Shown here one piece after another: positions 7,698-16,777 of a DNA stretch of 64,000 nt (within the stretch, counting starts at the first letter, position 1; each line of letters opens with the position of its first letter). The translations under genes were made by a program, and so were the position numbers. The notes under the pieces were generated by a model that was given only the letters and a program-made list of their open reading frames with translations, searched no databases and was not told where the DNA came from. This stretch comes from an uncultured Flavihumibacter sp. (lineage in GTDB: Bacteria; Bacteroidota; Bacteroidia; Chitinophagales; Chitinophagaceae): assembly GCA_902168105.1 (NCBI GenBank), contig CABHOY010000071.1, positions 62,001 through 126,000 on the forward strand, in the 5' to 3' direction.

Positions 7698-9734
7698 TTA
7701 TTTTCCAACAACAGGAAATTGCGAGATCCTTAGTTTGGTACAACCATATGGTATTAACGTAATATCCTCCACTTCACCGGTTTCCAGCTGGAATATCATG
7801 CTATATGGAATTGGCCCTGTCATTTCATTGTATAACTTCCAGGAAGGAATGCGTTTCGCTTTTGCTTTAATCAATACAGGCGCATTCTTCAGATTCCAGG
7901 GATAACTCGCTGTACTGTCTTTCTTTTCCACGATATAACTTTCCTGCAGCTTATCGTTAGGTATATCCAGCAGACCGTAGTTCCAGGGAGAAGTAGAACG
8001 TACTTCATAATAAGTATTCCCATACTCGATCGGATCTTTGTCGTTCGTTACCTTCTTTATATCTTCTTCCATTTTCAAACCATAAGTGAGCGGCCCACGC
8101 TCAACAGACACCGAGTTTTCATACCACTTGTTCCTGTAAACGTGCATAGGCAACAGCAACTCCACTACATCACCTGATTTCCAGGTACGCGCTACCTTTA
8201 CGATCTGATTGCCTTCCACTTCTTTCCAGAGTTGTCCGTTTATCTTCACAGTAGCCTGTTTACACCAGGCGGGAATGCGGAGGTGAAAAGGGAAACTTAC
8301 ATCTGCTTTTTTCTTTCCGGTGGATAATGTGAAGCGGATCGATTCTCCAAACGGATAGTTCGTCTCTTCTTTAAAAGAAACTTCTTGCTGATCTCCTACG
8401 TAGGTGGTCACTTCGCTAGGTGCATAGAGCAGGGCCGCGATGCCTTTGTCGGCCGTAGCATGCCACAGGTTCTGTGTGAATTTAGGCCAGCCCTGGTGCA
8501 TATTGGAAGTACAGCAGGGATATCCCGAAAGAAGGCCATAACAGAGATCTGTGCCATGATGGTTCACGTCGAAGTTGCGGGTCTGGCGGGTAGCCATGAC
8601 CTGGTTAGCCTGTTGGAAATATTGTCTTTGTATAAAATCTTCATCGATCTGGGAAGGCAGAATATTATACGTGATCTTCTCCAACTGGTCGGCATAGCTA
8701 ACGTCACCACTGATCTCCAATATACTTTCCAGCGTGAACATCATTTCCACAGCCGTACACAGTTCAGAGCCCTGAGTAGGATTGTTACCGTGCAGCGCTT
8801 CGTCGCCGCCGTATAAGCCATGGGCCATACCATTGTATCTTCGCAGATCGTCGAAGCCTCTTTTTGTGGCATCAAGATATATTTTATCAGGATGCTGCTG
8901 ATAATAGATAACCGGTTCTTTCATGCCCTGTGCCAGGTTCACACCATGCACGCTACCAGCGCGGCGCAGCATATCGCTGTTCATAAAAGCAGTAGTGAAG
9001 TCGAAGGTCTGCTTATGTACGAGGTTAGCGAGGTCCAGCAGGAACTGATCGCCCGTGATATTGTACAGCCAGTATATCACCATCAGGTTGTCTCCGCCAC
9101 GGTATCTGCCCCAGAAGGACCAGTGGTCCAGCGGGTGCTGTGGTAACTCTTTCAGCTGATATTTAAAGTAATTAGTCAGCAGGGTAATGACCCTTTTATC
9201 GCCTGTAGCGGAGTAATACTGTTTCAGCACTTTGAGCATAACCATTTTAGGCCACCAGTCACGACTGTTATCCCGCTGAATGCCCGGTTCATAGGGATAA
9301 TCTTTGGAAGGCCCGAAGTACCCGTCTGGTTGCTGACTTTTAATGGACCATTCAACCCAGGGTTTCACCCTGTTGATGAGCATAGTGTCTTTGAGAATAT
9401 AGGCAAGCGGCAGCAAGCCATCTATCCAGTAGGGACCACGTTCCCATTGATCGCCATCACCTCCGAGCCAGCCATTGCGCGGCCCCATAACGAGGGGATA
9501 CAACTTATCAAGCTGGCCGGTGGCGCCTTCTTTCTGGTTGACGAGCATAATCTTGAGCCATCCTTGCGGCTCAATAGCGCCTAGTGGTAACTCAATGTAA
9601 GGTTTCTGATAGAGTGGTGCACGGTTACCTGTGTACTGTTGGACCTGTGGGGCCTTCTGTCCTTTTTTCACCTGACCTGTAGTGGTGAACGGGAACCCCA
9701 TCACGAATAGTGGAATAATAGCAATGATCTTCAT
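7698..9734 (-). CDS. GH127-type beta-L-arabinofuranosidase family protein
   Basis: This 678-residue exported enzyme (signal peptide about residues 1-20) belongs to PF07944 (formerly DUF1680). An (alpha/alpha)6 barrel spans roughly 60-430 with beta domains after it. In GH127/GH146 enzymes a glutamate and three cysteines hold a zinc that activates a cysteine nucleophile. Here E324/C326 (GSELCTAVE) and C407/C408 (GYPCCTSNMHQGWPKF) fit those positions. GGDGDQWERGPYW (about 91-103) lines the active site. The expected reaction is release of L-arabinofuranose from plant glycans, but related families have other activities. It leads a two-gene operon with the Asp-box protein. Confidence 0.88.
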   Translation of the reverse strand: MKIIAIIPLFVMGFPFTTTGQVKKGQKAPQVQQYTGNRAPLYQKPYIELPLGAIEPQGWLKIMLVNQKEGATGQLDKLYPLVMGPRNGWLGGDGDQWERGPYWIDGLLPLAYILKDTMLINRVKPWVEWSIKSQQPDGYFGPSKDYPYEPGIQRDNSRDWWPKMVMLKVLKQYYSATGDKRVITLLTNYFKYQLKELPQHPLDHWSFWGRYRGGDNLMVIYWLYNITGDQFLLDLANLVHKQTFDFTTAFMNSDMLRRAGSVHGVNLAQGMKEPVIYYQQHPDKIYLDATKRGFDDLRRYNGMAHGLYGGDEALHGNNPTQGSELCTAVEMMFTLESILEISGDVSYADQLEKITYNILPSQIDEDFIQRQYFQQANQVMATRQTRNFDVNHHGTDLCYGLLSGYPCCTSNMHQGWPKFTQNLWHATADKGIAALLYAPSEVTTYVGDQQEVSFKEETNYPFGESIRFTLSTGKKKADVSFPFHLRIPAWCKQATVKINGQLWKEVEGNQIVKVARTWKSGDVVELLLPMHVYRNKWYENSVSVERGPLTYGLKMEEDIKKVTNDKDPIEYGNTYYEVRSTSPWNYGLLDIPNDKLQESYIVEKKDSTASYPWNLKNAPVLIKAKAKRIPSWKLYNEMTGPIPYSMIFQLETGEVEDITLIPYGCTKLRISQFPVVGK

Positions 9735-9816
9735 ATCGCGTTCTTAGAATAAAAGTTGAGACGGGTTATTGTCGGCTAAGAACGAAATATAATTAATTGT
9801 CAGCGTAAAAGAGAAT

Positions 9817-10635
9817 TTATGGTTGGTTAATGCTTTCTACGGCTTTATTAAAATAACTGATGATCTTCTTTTTATAGGCTTCTTTATGTGGCGATTTCAT
9901 GATGAGGATATGATCAGCACTTTCCACTGTCCACAGCTCAGTAGGCACCGGACTATTCCGCTTAAACCGTTCTCCCATTTCGACAGACACCAGTTCATCT
10001 GCGTAAGAGTATATCAGCAACAGGGATTTCAGGTTCTTCGCATCTTTAATACGGTCTATGACCCTGATCTTTCTTGCGTACCTCGGCATCAGGCAATTCA
10101 GGACCTTGAGCATTTTATAAGCAAGCGGATACCGGAACCAGAACTCTTCCGGCGTGGTAACTGCACTTTCAACAATGGCAAACTCGTAAGGGTGTTTGCT
10201 ATCGCCGAAAGCAACAATGGACCATTGCGCGCCCAGCGAAATACCGTGATATCCTACAGGCAGGTGCGGAATGATCAGTTTTGCTTCCCGGCCTATAGCA
10301 ATAATATCTTCAAAGTAAGAGAAACTTCCGTTCGTGCTTTCGCCAAAACCGTTAAAGTCAAAGATGAGGGTATGAAAGCCATTGTCTCTCAGCAGATCGG
10401 TATATCCATTCTTCAGAAAATAGGCTTTCGCTTCTTTTTTCATGGGATGTCCCAATACGATCGTGGCCTTCGCTGTTTCTGTTCTTGCAGCTGCGAAAAG
10501 CCCCTGTATAGTACCGCCTGATCTGCTTTTAACAGAGATGGACTGCCAGTCGCGCTTTTCCAGTTCGGTTAACGGGCTTTGCCATTTTACCATATACGTT
10601 CCAACAAAAGGCCATTTGATGATCTTAAAAAGCAT
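9817..10635 (-). CDS. Alpha/beta hydrolase
   Basis: This is a 272-residue alpha/beta-hydrolase-fold protein. The nucleophile elbow is GISLGA (S133), the acid is probably D213 (YADELV) and the histidine H242 (ADHILI), all in the order of the fold. LGHPMKKEA (about 61-69) gives the oxyanion-hole loop, and IFDFNGFGES follows strand 4. The N-terminus (LFKIIKWPFVGTYMV) is hydrophobic and may be a membrane-associated anchor rather than a cleaved signal. The substrate is unknown: esterase, thioesterase or peptidase-like activity are all possible. Confidence 0.85.
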   Translation of the reverse strand: MLFKIIKWPFVGTYMVKWQSPLTELEKRDWQSISVKSRSGGTIQGLFAAARTETAKATIVLGHPMKKEAKAYFLKNGYTDLLRDNGFHTLIFDFNGFGESTNGSFSYFEDIIAIGREAKLIIPHLPVGYHGISLGAQWSIVAFGDSKHPYEFAIVESAVTTPEEFWFRYPLAYKMLKVLNCLMPRYARKIRVIDRIKDAKNLKSLLLIYSYADELVSVEMGERFKRNSPVPTELWTVESADHILIMKSPHKEAYKKKIISYFNKAVESINQP

Positions 10636-10742
10636 AGTTCTCTTTTTTTGGGTCTCTTAAGCTGTTAACTGTCCGGCGAAATTCTACAAATTAACGGGAA
10701 ATACAAATCCCCAAATCCGGGGGCGCTATCCACCGTAAACGC

Positions 10743-10776
10743 AGAAGGTCCATGGAAACTACGCCATGGACCTTCT
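10743..10776 (-). terminator. Hairpin downstream of the 10794 gene
   Basis: AGAAGGTCCATGG pairs with CCATGGACCTTCT over 13 bp with an eight-base loop. It lies just past the stop codon of the minus-strand lipoprotein gene. The T-tract is weak, so it may stabilise the transcript as much as terminate it. Confidence 0.65.
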
Positions 10777-10793
10777 GATTATCAGGTGATGTT

Positions 10794-11300
10794 CTATTCC
10801 GTTACGGTGAATGTCACTTCATTTACTTTCGTAAGGCCGCTCATACCGCTATCCTGGTAGGTCAGTTTGTACGTTCCCGGAGCAGTGATACGGTAACCGG
10901 TCAGCAGGTCGATCTCTGAAGAAACTTTTCCTTTTGCAGGAACCTTGATGTAAGCTTCTGCCGGAGGTGGCATGATCCTTTTAGCCATAATACCCTTGTA
11001 CATTACAGCTTCACCTTTGCTGTCCTGGATGTCAAAGTAAGAGTTCATGAACTTCTCAAATGGGGTATGCCATTTACAGAACTGCAATTCCTTTCCGGAG
11101 TTGTTGCTTACAGTAAATTTCAGCATAATAGGGCTGCCCACTTTTACTTTTCCGGGCACAGACATAGTGGTAACAAGTTCCTCTGCTGTTGACGGAGCTG
11201 TTGTTGATGATGGTGTAGTTGCTGCTTTCTGCGTATTCTTGCAGGCAGTGAAAGAAAAAACGGACAGACAAGCTGCCAATGTAATAAGCTGGTTTCGCAT
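10794..11300 (-). CDS. Lipoprotein resembling the propeptide domain of M35-type metallopeptidases
   Basis: This 168-residue protein has a lipoprotein signal (FSFTAC, Cys20) and a Thr/Ser/Ala linker, then a single beta-sandwich of about 120 residues. The order FTVSNNSG, FCKWHTPFE, DSKGEAVMYKG, KRIMPPPAEAYI, LLTGYRI, PGTYKLTYQ matches what I recall of the N-terminal domain of deuterolysin-like and peptidyl-Lys metallopeptidases. No HExxH catalytic domain follows, so the protein ends after the prodomain-like part. A role as a stand-alone inhibitor or chaperone is a guess. Confidence 0.65.
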   Translation of the reverse strand: MRNQLITLAACLSVFSFTACKNTQKAATTPSSTTAPSTAEELVTTMSVPGKVKVGSPIMLKFTVSNNSGKELQFCKWHTPFEKFMNSYFDIQDSKGEAVMYKGIMAKRIMPPPAEAYIKVPAKGKVSSEIDLLTGYRITAPGTYKLTYQDSGMSGLTKVNEVTFTVTE

Positions 11301-11464
11301 CTAAAAAAAATTGAGCCCGAAAATTAAATTAAATAATTCAATTATTCTTATCTAGCCGTACGCATTAGCGTTAAGGCTTCGTGAAAATTGCAAGTTTTTT
11401 ACACTGGAACAGCAGGCAGAAAAGGCGATTTTTGAAGCATGGAAATCAATACGATCATTGAGGG

Positions 11465-11731
11465 AGCACATTCCGTATCTTTAAGAGGGCAGGAACCGGC
11501 AGATGCAGGGCCAATTGGGTCACCTATGCATCAGCAAGAAGAGATTTCCTGAAGTACATCGGATTTACGCCAAAATACTGTCAATGGATAAGCAGGCTAA
11601 AGAGTGCATTAAAAGTGTACAAAAAGCAGGGTTATCATTTTTATTATGAAGACTTCGGCTATACCGACTTTTCTCACTTCGCCAAAGACGCCAGGCTGAT
11701 AACAGGACATGCACCATCCATATTGGTATGA
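11465..11731 (+). pseudogene. AraC-family regulator remnant (C-terminal HTH)
   Basis: An open frame of 88 codons without a credible start encodes RRDFLKYIGFTPKYCQWISR, then RLKSALK, and later YEDFGYTDFSHFAKDARL and ITGHAPS. These match the second helix-turn-helix of AraC proteins (GFSPKxxxxxxRLxxAL; GYxDxSHFxKDFxxxTGxxPS). A TGA immediately precedes the frame and no sensor domain is found upstream, so this is a decayed gene. It explains the middle of an otherwise empty 715-base gap (11301-12015); the rest of that gap (11301-11464 and 11732-12015) shows nothing recognisable apart from the promoter region of the next gene. Confidence 0.7.
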
Positions 11732-12015
11732 AGATCGTACGGATGAAAAATATTTTTATGAATTCGAAATATACCTTAACTTAACAATACAACTGTGAAC
11801 TGGCTTTACGCAACCAAAACCTCAATAACCTTAAAATAATATCCACTATCGACGTTCACCAGACTTCTAACTTTTTGCTGCTTATTCTTATCATTAAAGC
11901 ATAGTGCGCTTTTACTAAATATCCTTAACTCAAGGTCCGGTACATACCAACCGGAAGGGAAGTATTTTTCTTTTACTGAAAGTCAGAACATATCCAAACC
12001 TCAATAATTCCTTGA

Positions 12016-12747
12016 ATGATGAAAAACTCTATTATTAACACCCCCGACCAGCATGGGTTTATTCTGAACGGCACGGCGGCATTGTACATATGCCATCTGC
12101 CCATGTTCAATATGAAAAACCACATGTACCAGGTAACCCTGGAAATCACCATCTCACCGGAAGCGAAAGCTGCTTATCTGAAAGACCGGCAGGAAAATCC
12201 CGGCAACTATTATGTATTAGGTAATTTACAAACTGATCTGTTCACGATCCCTGATGTAATGTTAGGCACGCGGAAGAATTTCCAGGCAGACATCTTCCGG
12301 GGTATGCCGGCCGATCCTAATAAGGACACGCCACTTATCCACAATGTAACAACAACGATCACAAGGATTGTTTATGCCCGTCATTTTGATTACACGATCC
12401 CTTATCCTGATGATATGACCTATATCATCTTCGGCAACGAGGAAGAAGCTTTCATGGACCATTATCTGACAGCAGAAGAAGACTTCCTGAATATTGTAGC
12501 CCTCGACGAAGTACCTGACTGGCTGCCCATTGATCAACTGGGCATATCTGCCAATGTAGGTTTTATCGGCATCCCTTCCACCCCTATGCCAGATGAACCG
12601 CCACTGCCTGCCGGTACTTACAAAGTGACTTTTCAGGGACAGGAAGAGATATATGATCTCGAAGTGGGAGAAGATATTTTCTTTGACACAGAAATAGTGA
12701 ATATGCCTGCCGAACAAACCGCGATGAAAGGTTTCTATGTATACTAG
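12016..12747 (+). CDS. Hypothetical protein upstream of a PLP decarboxylase (243 aa)
   Basis: I do not recognise this protein. It has no signal peptide. The sequence is mainly beta-like, with an acidic middle (GNEEEAFMDHYLTAEEDF) and a proline-rich joint (STPMPDEPPLPAG) before a short C-terminal beta unit (GTYKVTFQGQEEIYDLEVGE). ATG codons are at 12016 and 12019. It ends 45 bases before the decarboxylase start on the same strand, so the two probably form an operon and may act together. Confidence 0.7.
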   Translation: MMKNSIINTPDQHGFILNGTAALYICHLPMFNMKNHMYQVTLEITISPEAKAAYLKDRQENPGNYYVLGNLQTDLFTIPDVMLGTRKNFQADIFRGMPADPNKDTPLIHNVTTTITRIVYARHFDYTIPYPDDMTYIIFGNEEEAFMDHYLTAEEDFLNIVALDEVPDWLPIDQLGISANVGFIGIPSTPMPDEPPLPAGTYKVTFQGQEEIYDLEVGEDIFFDTEIVNMPAEQTAMKGFYVY

Positions 12748-12792
12748 GCCAGACCATTGCTACACATTCCCACACACTCAAAAGTTATCATC

Positions 12793-14988
12793 ATGAAACA
12801 ACCGCTAACCTCCAAAACCCAATTTGCGCGCAAGCTGGCGCAAAAGCATGAAGACATTCTATCTAAACTCAAAACAAAAGGAACAGGATCTGACGATCTT
12901 GCCGGCTGGTTCCTCGGTCCTAAAGCAGAGAATACTGAACTGCTGCAAACGTTGATCAGGAAAGCTATGGACAACCATTGTAATGACCGGAAAAACCTAT
13001 ATCCCAATGATCCGGTGTACGTAACGGAAGCGATGAAAGAGACGCCGGAATATAAGGAAACGGTGAGGATACTGACTGACAAACTGGATGTACTGTTACA
13101 GGAGTTGAAAGGCTCTGTCCCTTTCTGGAGTTATCGCTGGCAGTCGCATATGAACTGGGATACGACCCTGCCAAGTATGGCTGGGTATTTTGGCACGATG
13201 TTGTACAATCCCAACAACGTTGCTGCTGAAGCATCTCCCGTTACCACTGTGCTTGAAATGATCGTTGGTGACGAGCTGTGTAAAATGCTGGGATATAATG
13301 TCTCCGATGACGATCCTGCACAAGGCCCCAGGGCCTGGGGGCATATCACCTGCGATGGCTCTATCGCAAACAATGAAGCGATGTGGGCCGCACGTAATCT
13401 GAAGTACTATCCTATCAGCCTGGCTGCAGCAATTAAGAACGATCCTTTGTTGCAGAAAGCCGGAGCATTGAGAATAAGGCTGGCCAACGGCACCGTCACC
13501 ACTATATCCAAGGCCAGCAGCTGGGACCTGCTCAATCTCTCCGTTGATGAGGTATTGAGCCTTCCGGACAGGCTGAACGAAGAGTTTCAGATCAACTTAG
13601 ACCTGCTTACCGATATCATGAACAATTACAGTATTCAGAATATCGGATTTGATGGTCTTAGCAAATACATCGATGCTGGTATAAAACCTCCGGGGCTGAT
13701 GGCGGCGTCCACCTGTCACTACTCCTGGCCAAAGTCGGCCGCAGTGCTGGGTATTGGGGCCAATAACCTGATCAAGATCTATGTGGATGAAAATGCCAGG
13801 CTACACATCGGCCGTTTAAAAGAAGAGTTGCAAAACGCACTGGACAACCGCATGCCTGTACTGATGGTGGTGGCTGTGATAGGCAGTACGGAAGAAAGCG
13901 CAGTCGATCCGTTGAAAGATATTATCCAGGTAAGAGAAGAGTTCAGGAAAAAAGGCCTCAACTTTATGATCCACTCTGACGCAGCCTGGGGCGGTTATTT
14001 CACTTCCATCCTCCGGCAACCGGAACGTGCTGTTTCCAACAGGTTTGTATTATATACGCCGACACTTACCATGAATGCGTATGTTACAGAACAGTATGCC
14101 CACATTCATCAATCAGACTCTATTACCATCGACCCGCATAAAGCAGGATACATCCCTTATCCTGCAGGTGGCCTTTGTTATAAGAACGGCGCCATGCGTA
14201 ACCTCGTAGCATTTACAGCGCCCGTGGTATATCATGGCGGTGTAGACCCTACCGTGGGTATCTACGGACTGGAGGGCTCTAAACCAGGTGCTGCTGCAGC
14301 TGCCGCCTATATGAGCCACCAGGTCATTCCACTGGACCAGAGCGGTTACGGACAGATCCTCGGCAAATGCCTGTTCAACAGTAAACGCCTGTACAGCGCC
14401 TTCATTACAATGGCAGAACCGGATGATCCGTTCATCATCGTGCCATTCCAACGCCTGCCTGCAGAGAAGAATGGAGAAGCTCCTGAAAAGATCATTGAAC
14501 AATATGAGTTCATCAAAGACGAGATCGTTCCAAAGACCAATGAACAGATCATGTCCAATCCGGAAGCAGTCGCGTTGTTACCAGAACTGGGCAGTGATCA
14601 GATCATCATTACCTATACGTTCAATTTTAAAGAGAACGGCGTAGTGAATAAAAATGTGGATAAACTGAATGAGTTAAACCTGAATATCTTCCAGGCATTA
14701 AGTCTGTCTCCGGGCGAGCACGATCATCCGTCTAATACACCGATGTACGTAACACAGTCACAGTTCGACAATGAGTCATACGGCAAGTCGTTTGTAGATA
14801 ATTATAAAAAACGGCTGGGCTTATCAGCAGACAATGACGAACCTGTGAACATACTCATCTCTACGACCATGAACCCGTGGTTGACAGATACATCTGAGGG
14901 CAACTTCATCCCGGAACTGGTGAAAGCCTTACGCCAGACGGTATTGGAGCAGGTAGAAAAACTGGTGGGCGCATTGGAAGAAGCATAA
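12793..14988 (+). CDS. Group II pyridoxal-phosphate-dependent decarboxylase (tyrosine-decarboxylase-like)
   Basis: This 731-residue fold-type I PLP enzyme carries SDAAWGGYF, in which D396 should contact the pyridine nitrogen, and IDPHKAGYIPYPAGG, with K450 as the internal aldimine lysine. The HKxGYIPYxAGG wording is close to bacterial tyrosine decarboxylases rather than glutamate decarboxylases. An extra N-terminal region (about 100 residues) and a C-terminal region (after about 600) make it longer than the usual 470-620. The frame opens upstream at 12757, but ATG 12793 starts a normal MKQPLTSK sequence after an AT-rich leader. Expected product is an aromatic amine and CO2; the exact amino acid is not readable. 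Confidence 0.88.
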   Translation: MKQPLTSKTQFARKLAQKHEDILSKLKTKGTGSDDLAGWFLGPKAENTELLQTLIRKAMDNHCNDRKNLYPNDPVYVTEAMKETPEYKETVRILTDKLDVLLQELKGSVPFWSYRWQSHMNWDTTLPSMAGYFGTMLYNPNNVAAEASPVTTVLEMIVGDELCKMLGYNVSDDDPAQGPRAWGHITCDGSIANNEAMWAARNLKYYPISLAAAIKNDPLLQKAGALRIRLANGTVTTISKASSWDLLNLSVDEVLSLPDRLNEEFQINLDLLTDIMNNYSIQNIGFDGLSKYIDAGIKPPGLMAASTCHYSWPKSAAVLGIGANNLIKIYVDENARLHIGRLKEELQNALDNRMPVLMVVAVIGSTEESAVDPLKDIIQVREEFRKKGLNFMIHSDAAWGGYFTSILRQPERAVSNRFVLYTPTLTMNAYVTEQYAHIHQSDSITIDPHKAGYIPYPAGGLCYKNGAMRNLVAFTAPVVYHGGVDPTVGIYGLEGSKPGAAAAAAYMSHQVIPLDQSGYGQILGKCLFNSKRLYSAFITMAEPDDPFIIVPFQRLPAEKNGEAPEKIIEQYEFIKDEIVPKTNEQIMSNPEAVALLPELGSDQIIITYTFNFKENGVVNKNVDKLNELNLNIFQALSLSPGEHDHPSNTPMYVTQSQFDNESYGKSFVDNYKKRLGLSADNDEPVNILISTTMNPWLTDTSEGNFIPELVKALRQTVLEQVEKLVGALEEA

Positions 14989-15017
14989 CTGACTAGTTAA
15001 AAAAGGGTGTCATAAAA

Positions 15018-15049
15018 CAAAGGTCACATCGTTATGGTGTGACCTTTGT
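15018..15049. terminator. Terminator hairpin after the decarboxylase gene
   Basis: ACAAAGGTCACA pairs with TGTGACCTTTGT (12 bp, eight-base loop), 30 bases after the decarboxylase stop and followed by T/A-rich sequence. Confidence 0.8.
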
Positions 15050-15066
15050 TATGCCTATTAATAAAG

Positions 15067-15092
15067 GAAGGATAGCAACAATGCTATCCTTC
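15067..15092. terminator. Second hairpin between converging genes
   Basis: GAAGGATAGCA pairs with TGCTATCCTTC across a four-base loop. It lies 55 bases past the stop of the minus-strand oxidase gene and 79 bases past the decarboxylase, and could serve the oxidase transcript. Confidence 0.65.
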
Positions 15093-15146
15093 TGCGTACC
15101 AGTCAGGAGATCTGATACAACCACTATATGACTATCAAACGTATTG

Positions 15147-16499
15147 TTAAGGAATGGCTATACCATTGAATGTTCTTCCCGGATCGTATTGCTGTTTGAC
15201 CTCTCTCAGACGCTGCAGGTTTACACCATATGCATCCTCTATCTGATCATACTCCTCCGGCCCCAGGATATTCGGATAACCACCAGGAAACGCTTCCTTC
15301 GCCATCTTCTGGGACAGTTTCCTGGCCCATTGAATATGACGCTGCCCGTTAGCAACATCATCAGGCTCCCAAACGGCCAGGATCTCCACCATAAAATGTG
15401 GTTTCCTTAATCCGAACGGTGTACTGGTTAACGGTACTCTGGTTGGAGATCCGTGGAAATAGTGGAAGTTCAGCATAGAGAACGGTGAGGTCCTTTCACT
15501 GCCGGCGATCACGATCTCTTCGATCACATCTGCCGTAAGATCTCCCAGCCATCTTGTTTGCATAGAGGTGTGACGGCCGATCACCACATGCTGATCGAAC
15601 ATTGCCAGCACATCTCCGTACTGCATGGGGCCTACCTGTTCGAAGATGATCGTACCAATTCCTTTCAGCAAATTGATCACACGCTGCCCTTCAGCAGCCT
15701 CTCCGTACCATGTCGGAGATATGAACAACATCGGGGTCCCATCAGGAGCAGGGATCAGACCCACTAACGATGATAACTGATCTGGCGCATTCTTCATGAA
15801 TCCGGCATACCGCTGCAGGATCGTTGTTGCTTCTGACCAGGGGAAACATATCAGGCCTGATAAGATAGGCTTCTCATCATGCAGACGGACCGTTAAAGAA
15901 GTCACTACACCGAAGTTGCCGCCTCCACCACGTATTGCCCAGAACAAGTCGGGATATGTGGCCTCACTGGCATAGACGATACTTCCATCGGCCAGTACAA
16001 GTTCTGCACCAAGCAGATTATCAATGGCCAGTCCGTAACTCGGGCTTAAAGGCCCATACCCGCCGCCCAATGTAAAGCCTGCAAAACCGATACATCCAAT
16101 AGTACCAGTTACCGCCACCTGTTTATACGGAGCCGCTGCAGCTATCAGTTCTTTCGCCTTGATACCGCCACCCACTCTGGCCACACGCTGTAAAGGGTCA
16201 ATCTTAATATCGTTCATTCTGCTCATGCTGATAACGATACCTTTGTCGTTCAAACAACGTCCTGCCCAGTCGTGCCCGCCTCCAAGCACAGAAAGCGGCA
16301 TCTTCTTTTCGGCCGCCAGCCATATGGTGGACTGCACATCTTTAGCATTATAAGGCCGTATGATCATGGCCGGCTGGTATTTTACTGCGCCGTTCCATAT
16401 CTGCATCTCTTTGTTGTACTCACTCTCTCCGGGTAATAACACTTGCTCTTTTTTCAGGGGAAACATCATATCAACGGAGGATTGCTTTTTATAACTCAT
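15147..16499 (-). CDS. FAD-linked oxidase with BBE-type C-terminus
   Basis: This 450-residue protein is of the vanillyl-alcohol-oxidase/berberine-bridge-enzyme superfamily. The FAD_binding_4 domain spans roughly 40-215 with GGGHDWAGR (His for 8-alpha-linkage to FAD) and GTIGCIGFAGFTLGGGYG, where the Cys could give a second, 6-S-cysteinyl link. WAIRGGGGNFGVV follows. The C-terminus YDPGRTFNGIAIP preceded by NLQRLREVK is the BBE motif. No signal peptide is seen, so it would be cytoplasmic. Such enzymes oxidise alcohols, sugars or amine-derived natural products. It converges on the decarboxylase operon and lies next to a nitrilase-family gene, which hints at aromatic amine metabolism, but no direct link is shown. 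Confidence 0.88.
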   Translation of the reverse strand: MSYKKQSSVDMMFPLKKEQVLLPGESEYNKEMQIWNGAVKYQPAMIIRPYNAKDVQSTIWLAAEKKMPLSVLGGGHDWAGRCLNDKGIVISMSRMNDIKIDPLQRVARVGGGIKAKELIAAAAPYKQVAVTGTIGCIGFAGFTLGGGYGPLSPSYGLAIDNLLGAELVLADGSIVYASEATYPDLFWAIRGGGGNFGVVTSLTVRLHDEKPILSGLICFPWSEATTILQRYAGFMKNAPDQLSSLVGLIPAPDGTPMLFISPTWYGEAAEGQRVINLLKGIGTIIFEQVGPMQYGDVLAMFDQHVVIGRHTSMQTRWLGDLTADVIEEIVIAGSERTSPFSMLNFHYFHGSPTRVPLTSTPFGLRKPHFMVEILAVWEPDDVANGQRHIQWARKLSQKMAKEAFPGGYPNILGPEEYDQIEDAYGVNLQRLREVKQQYDPGRTFNGIAIP

Positions 16500-16777
16500 T
16501 GTTCACCGTTTTTCTCTTAATTGCTTTACAAAGATTATAATAAAAGATAGTTGAGATTATAACCGAAGCTGGGGAGATAGGATCACCAATTATAGTAGTG
16601 TGCCGGGTCTGGTGAACTGATCGTCAGGAGTATAAAACCATACATTTATTCTAATTCAAAGAGGTATATTAACCCACAGCCGGACAACGTTTTCCATGCA
16701 ACTCCAACCCTATCCTGCTTTGACGCATCTTGTTCCGGTAACCGGTTTTGCATACCTTGCAATAGAACAATTTTCAT

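Noticed and set aside
2843..11300. A polysaccharide utilisation locus
   Set aside because: Glycan enzymes are present, but there is no SusC/SusD pair or hybrid sensor, and the genes are on both strands with separate terminators.
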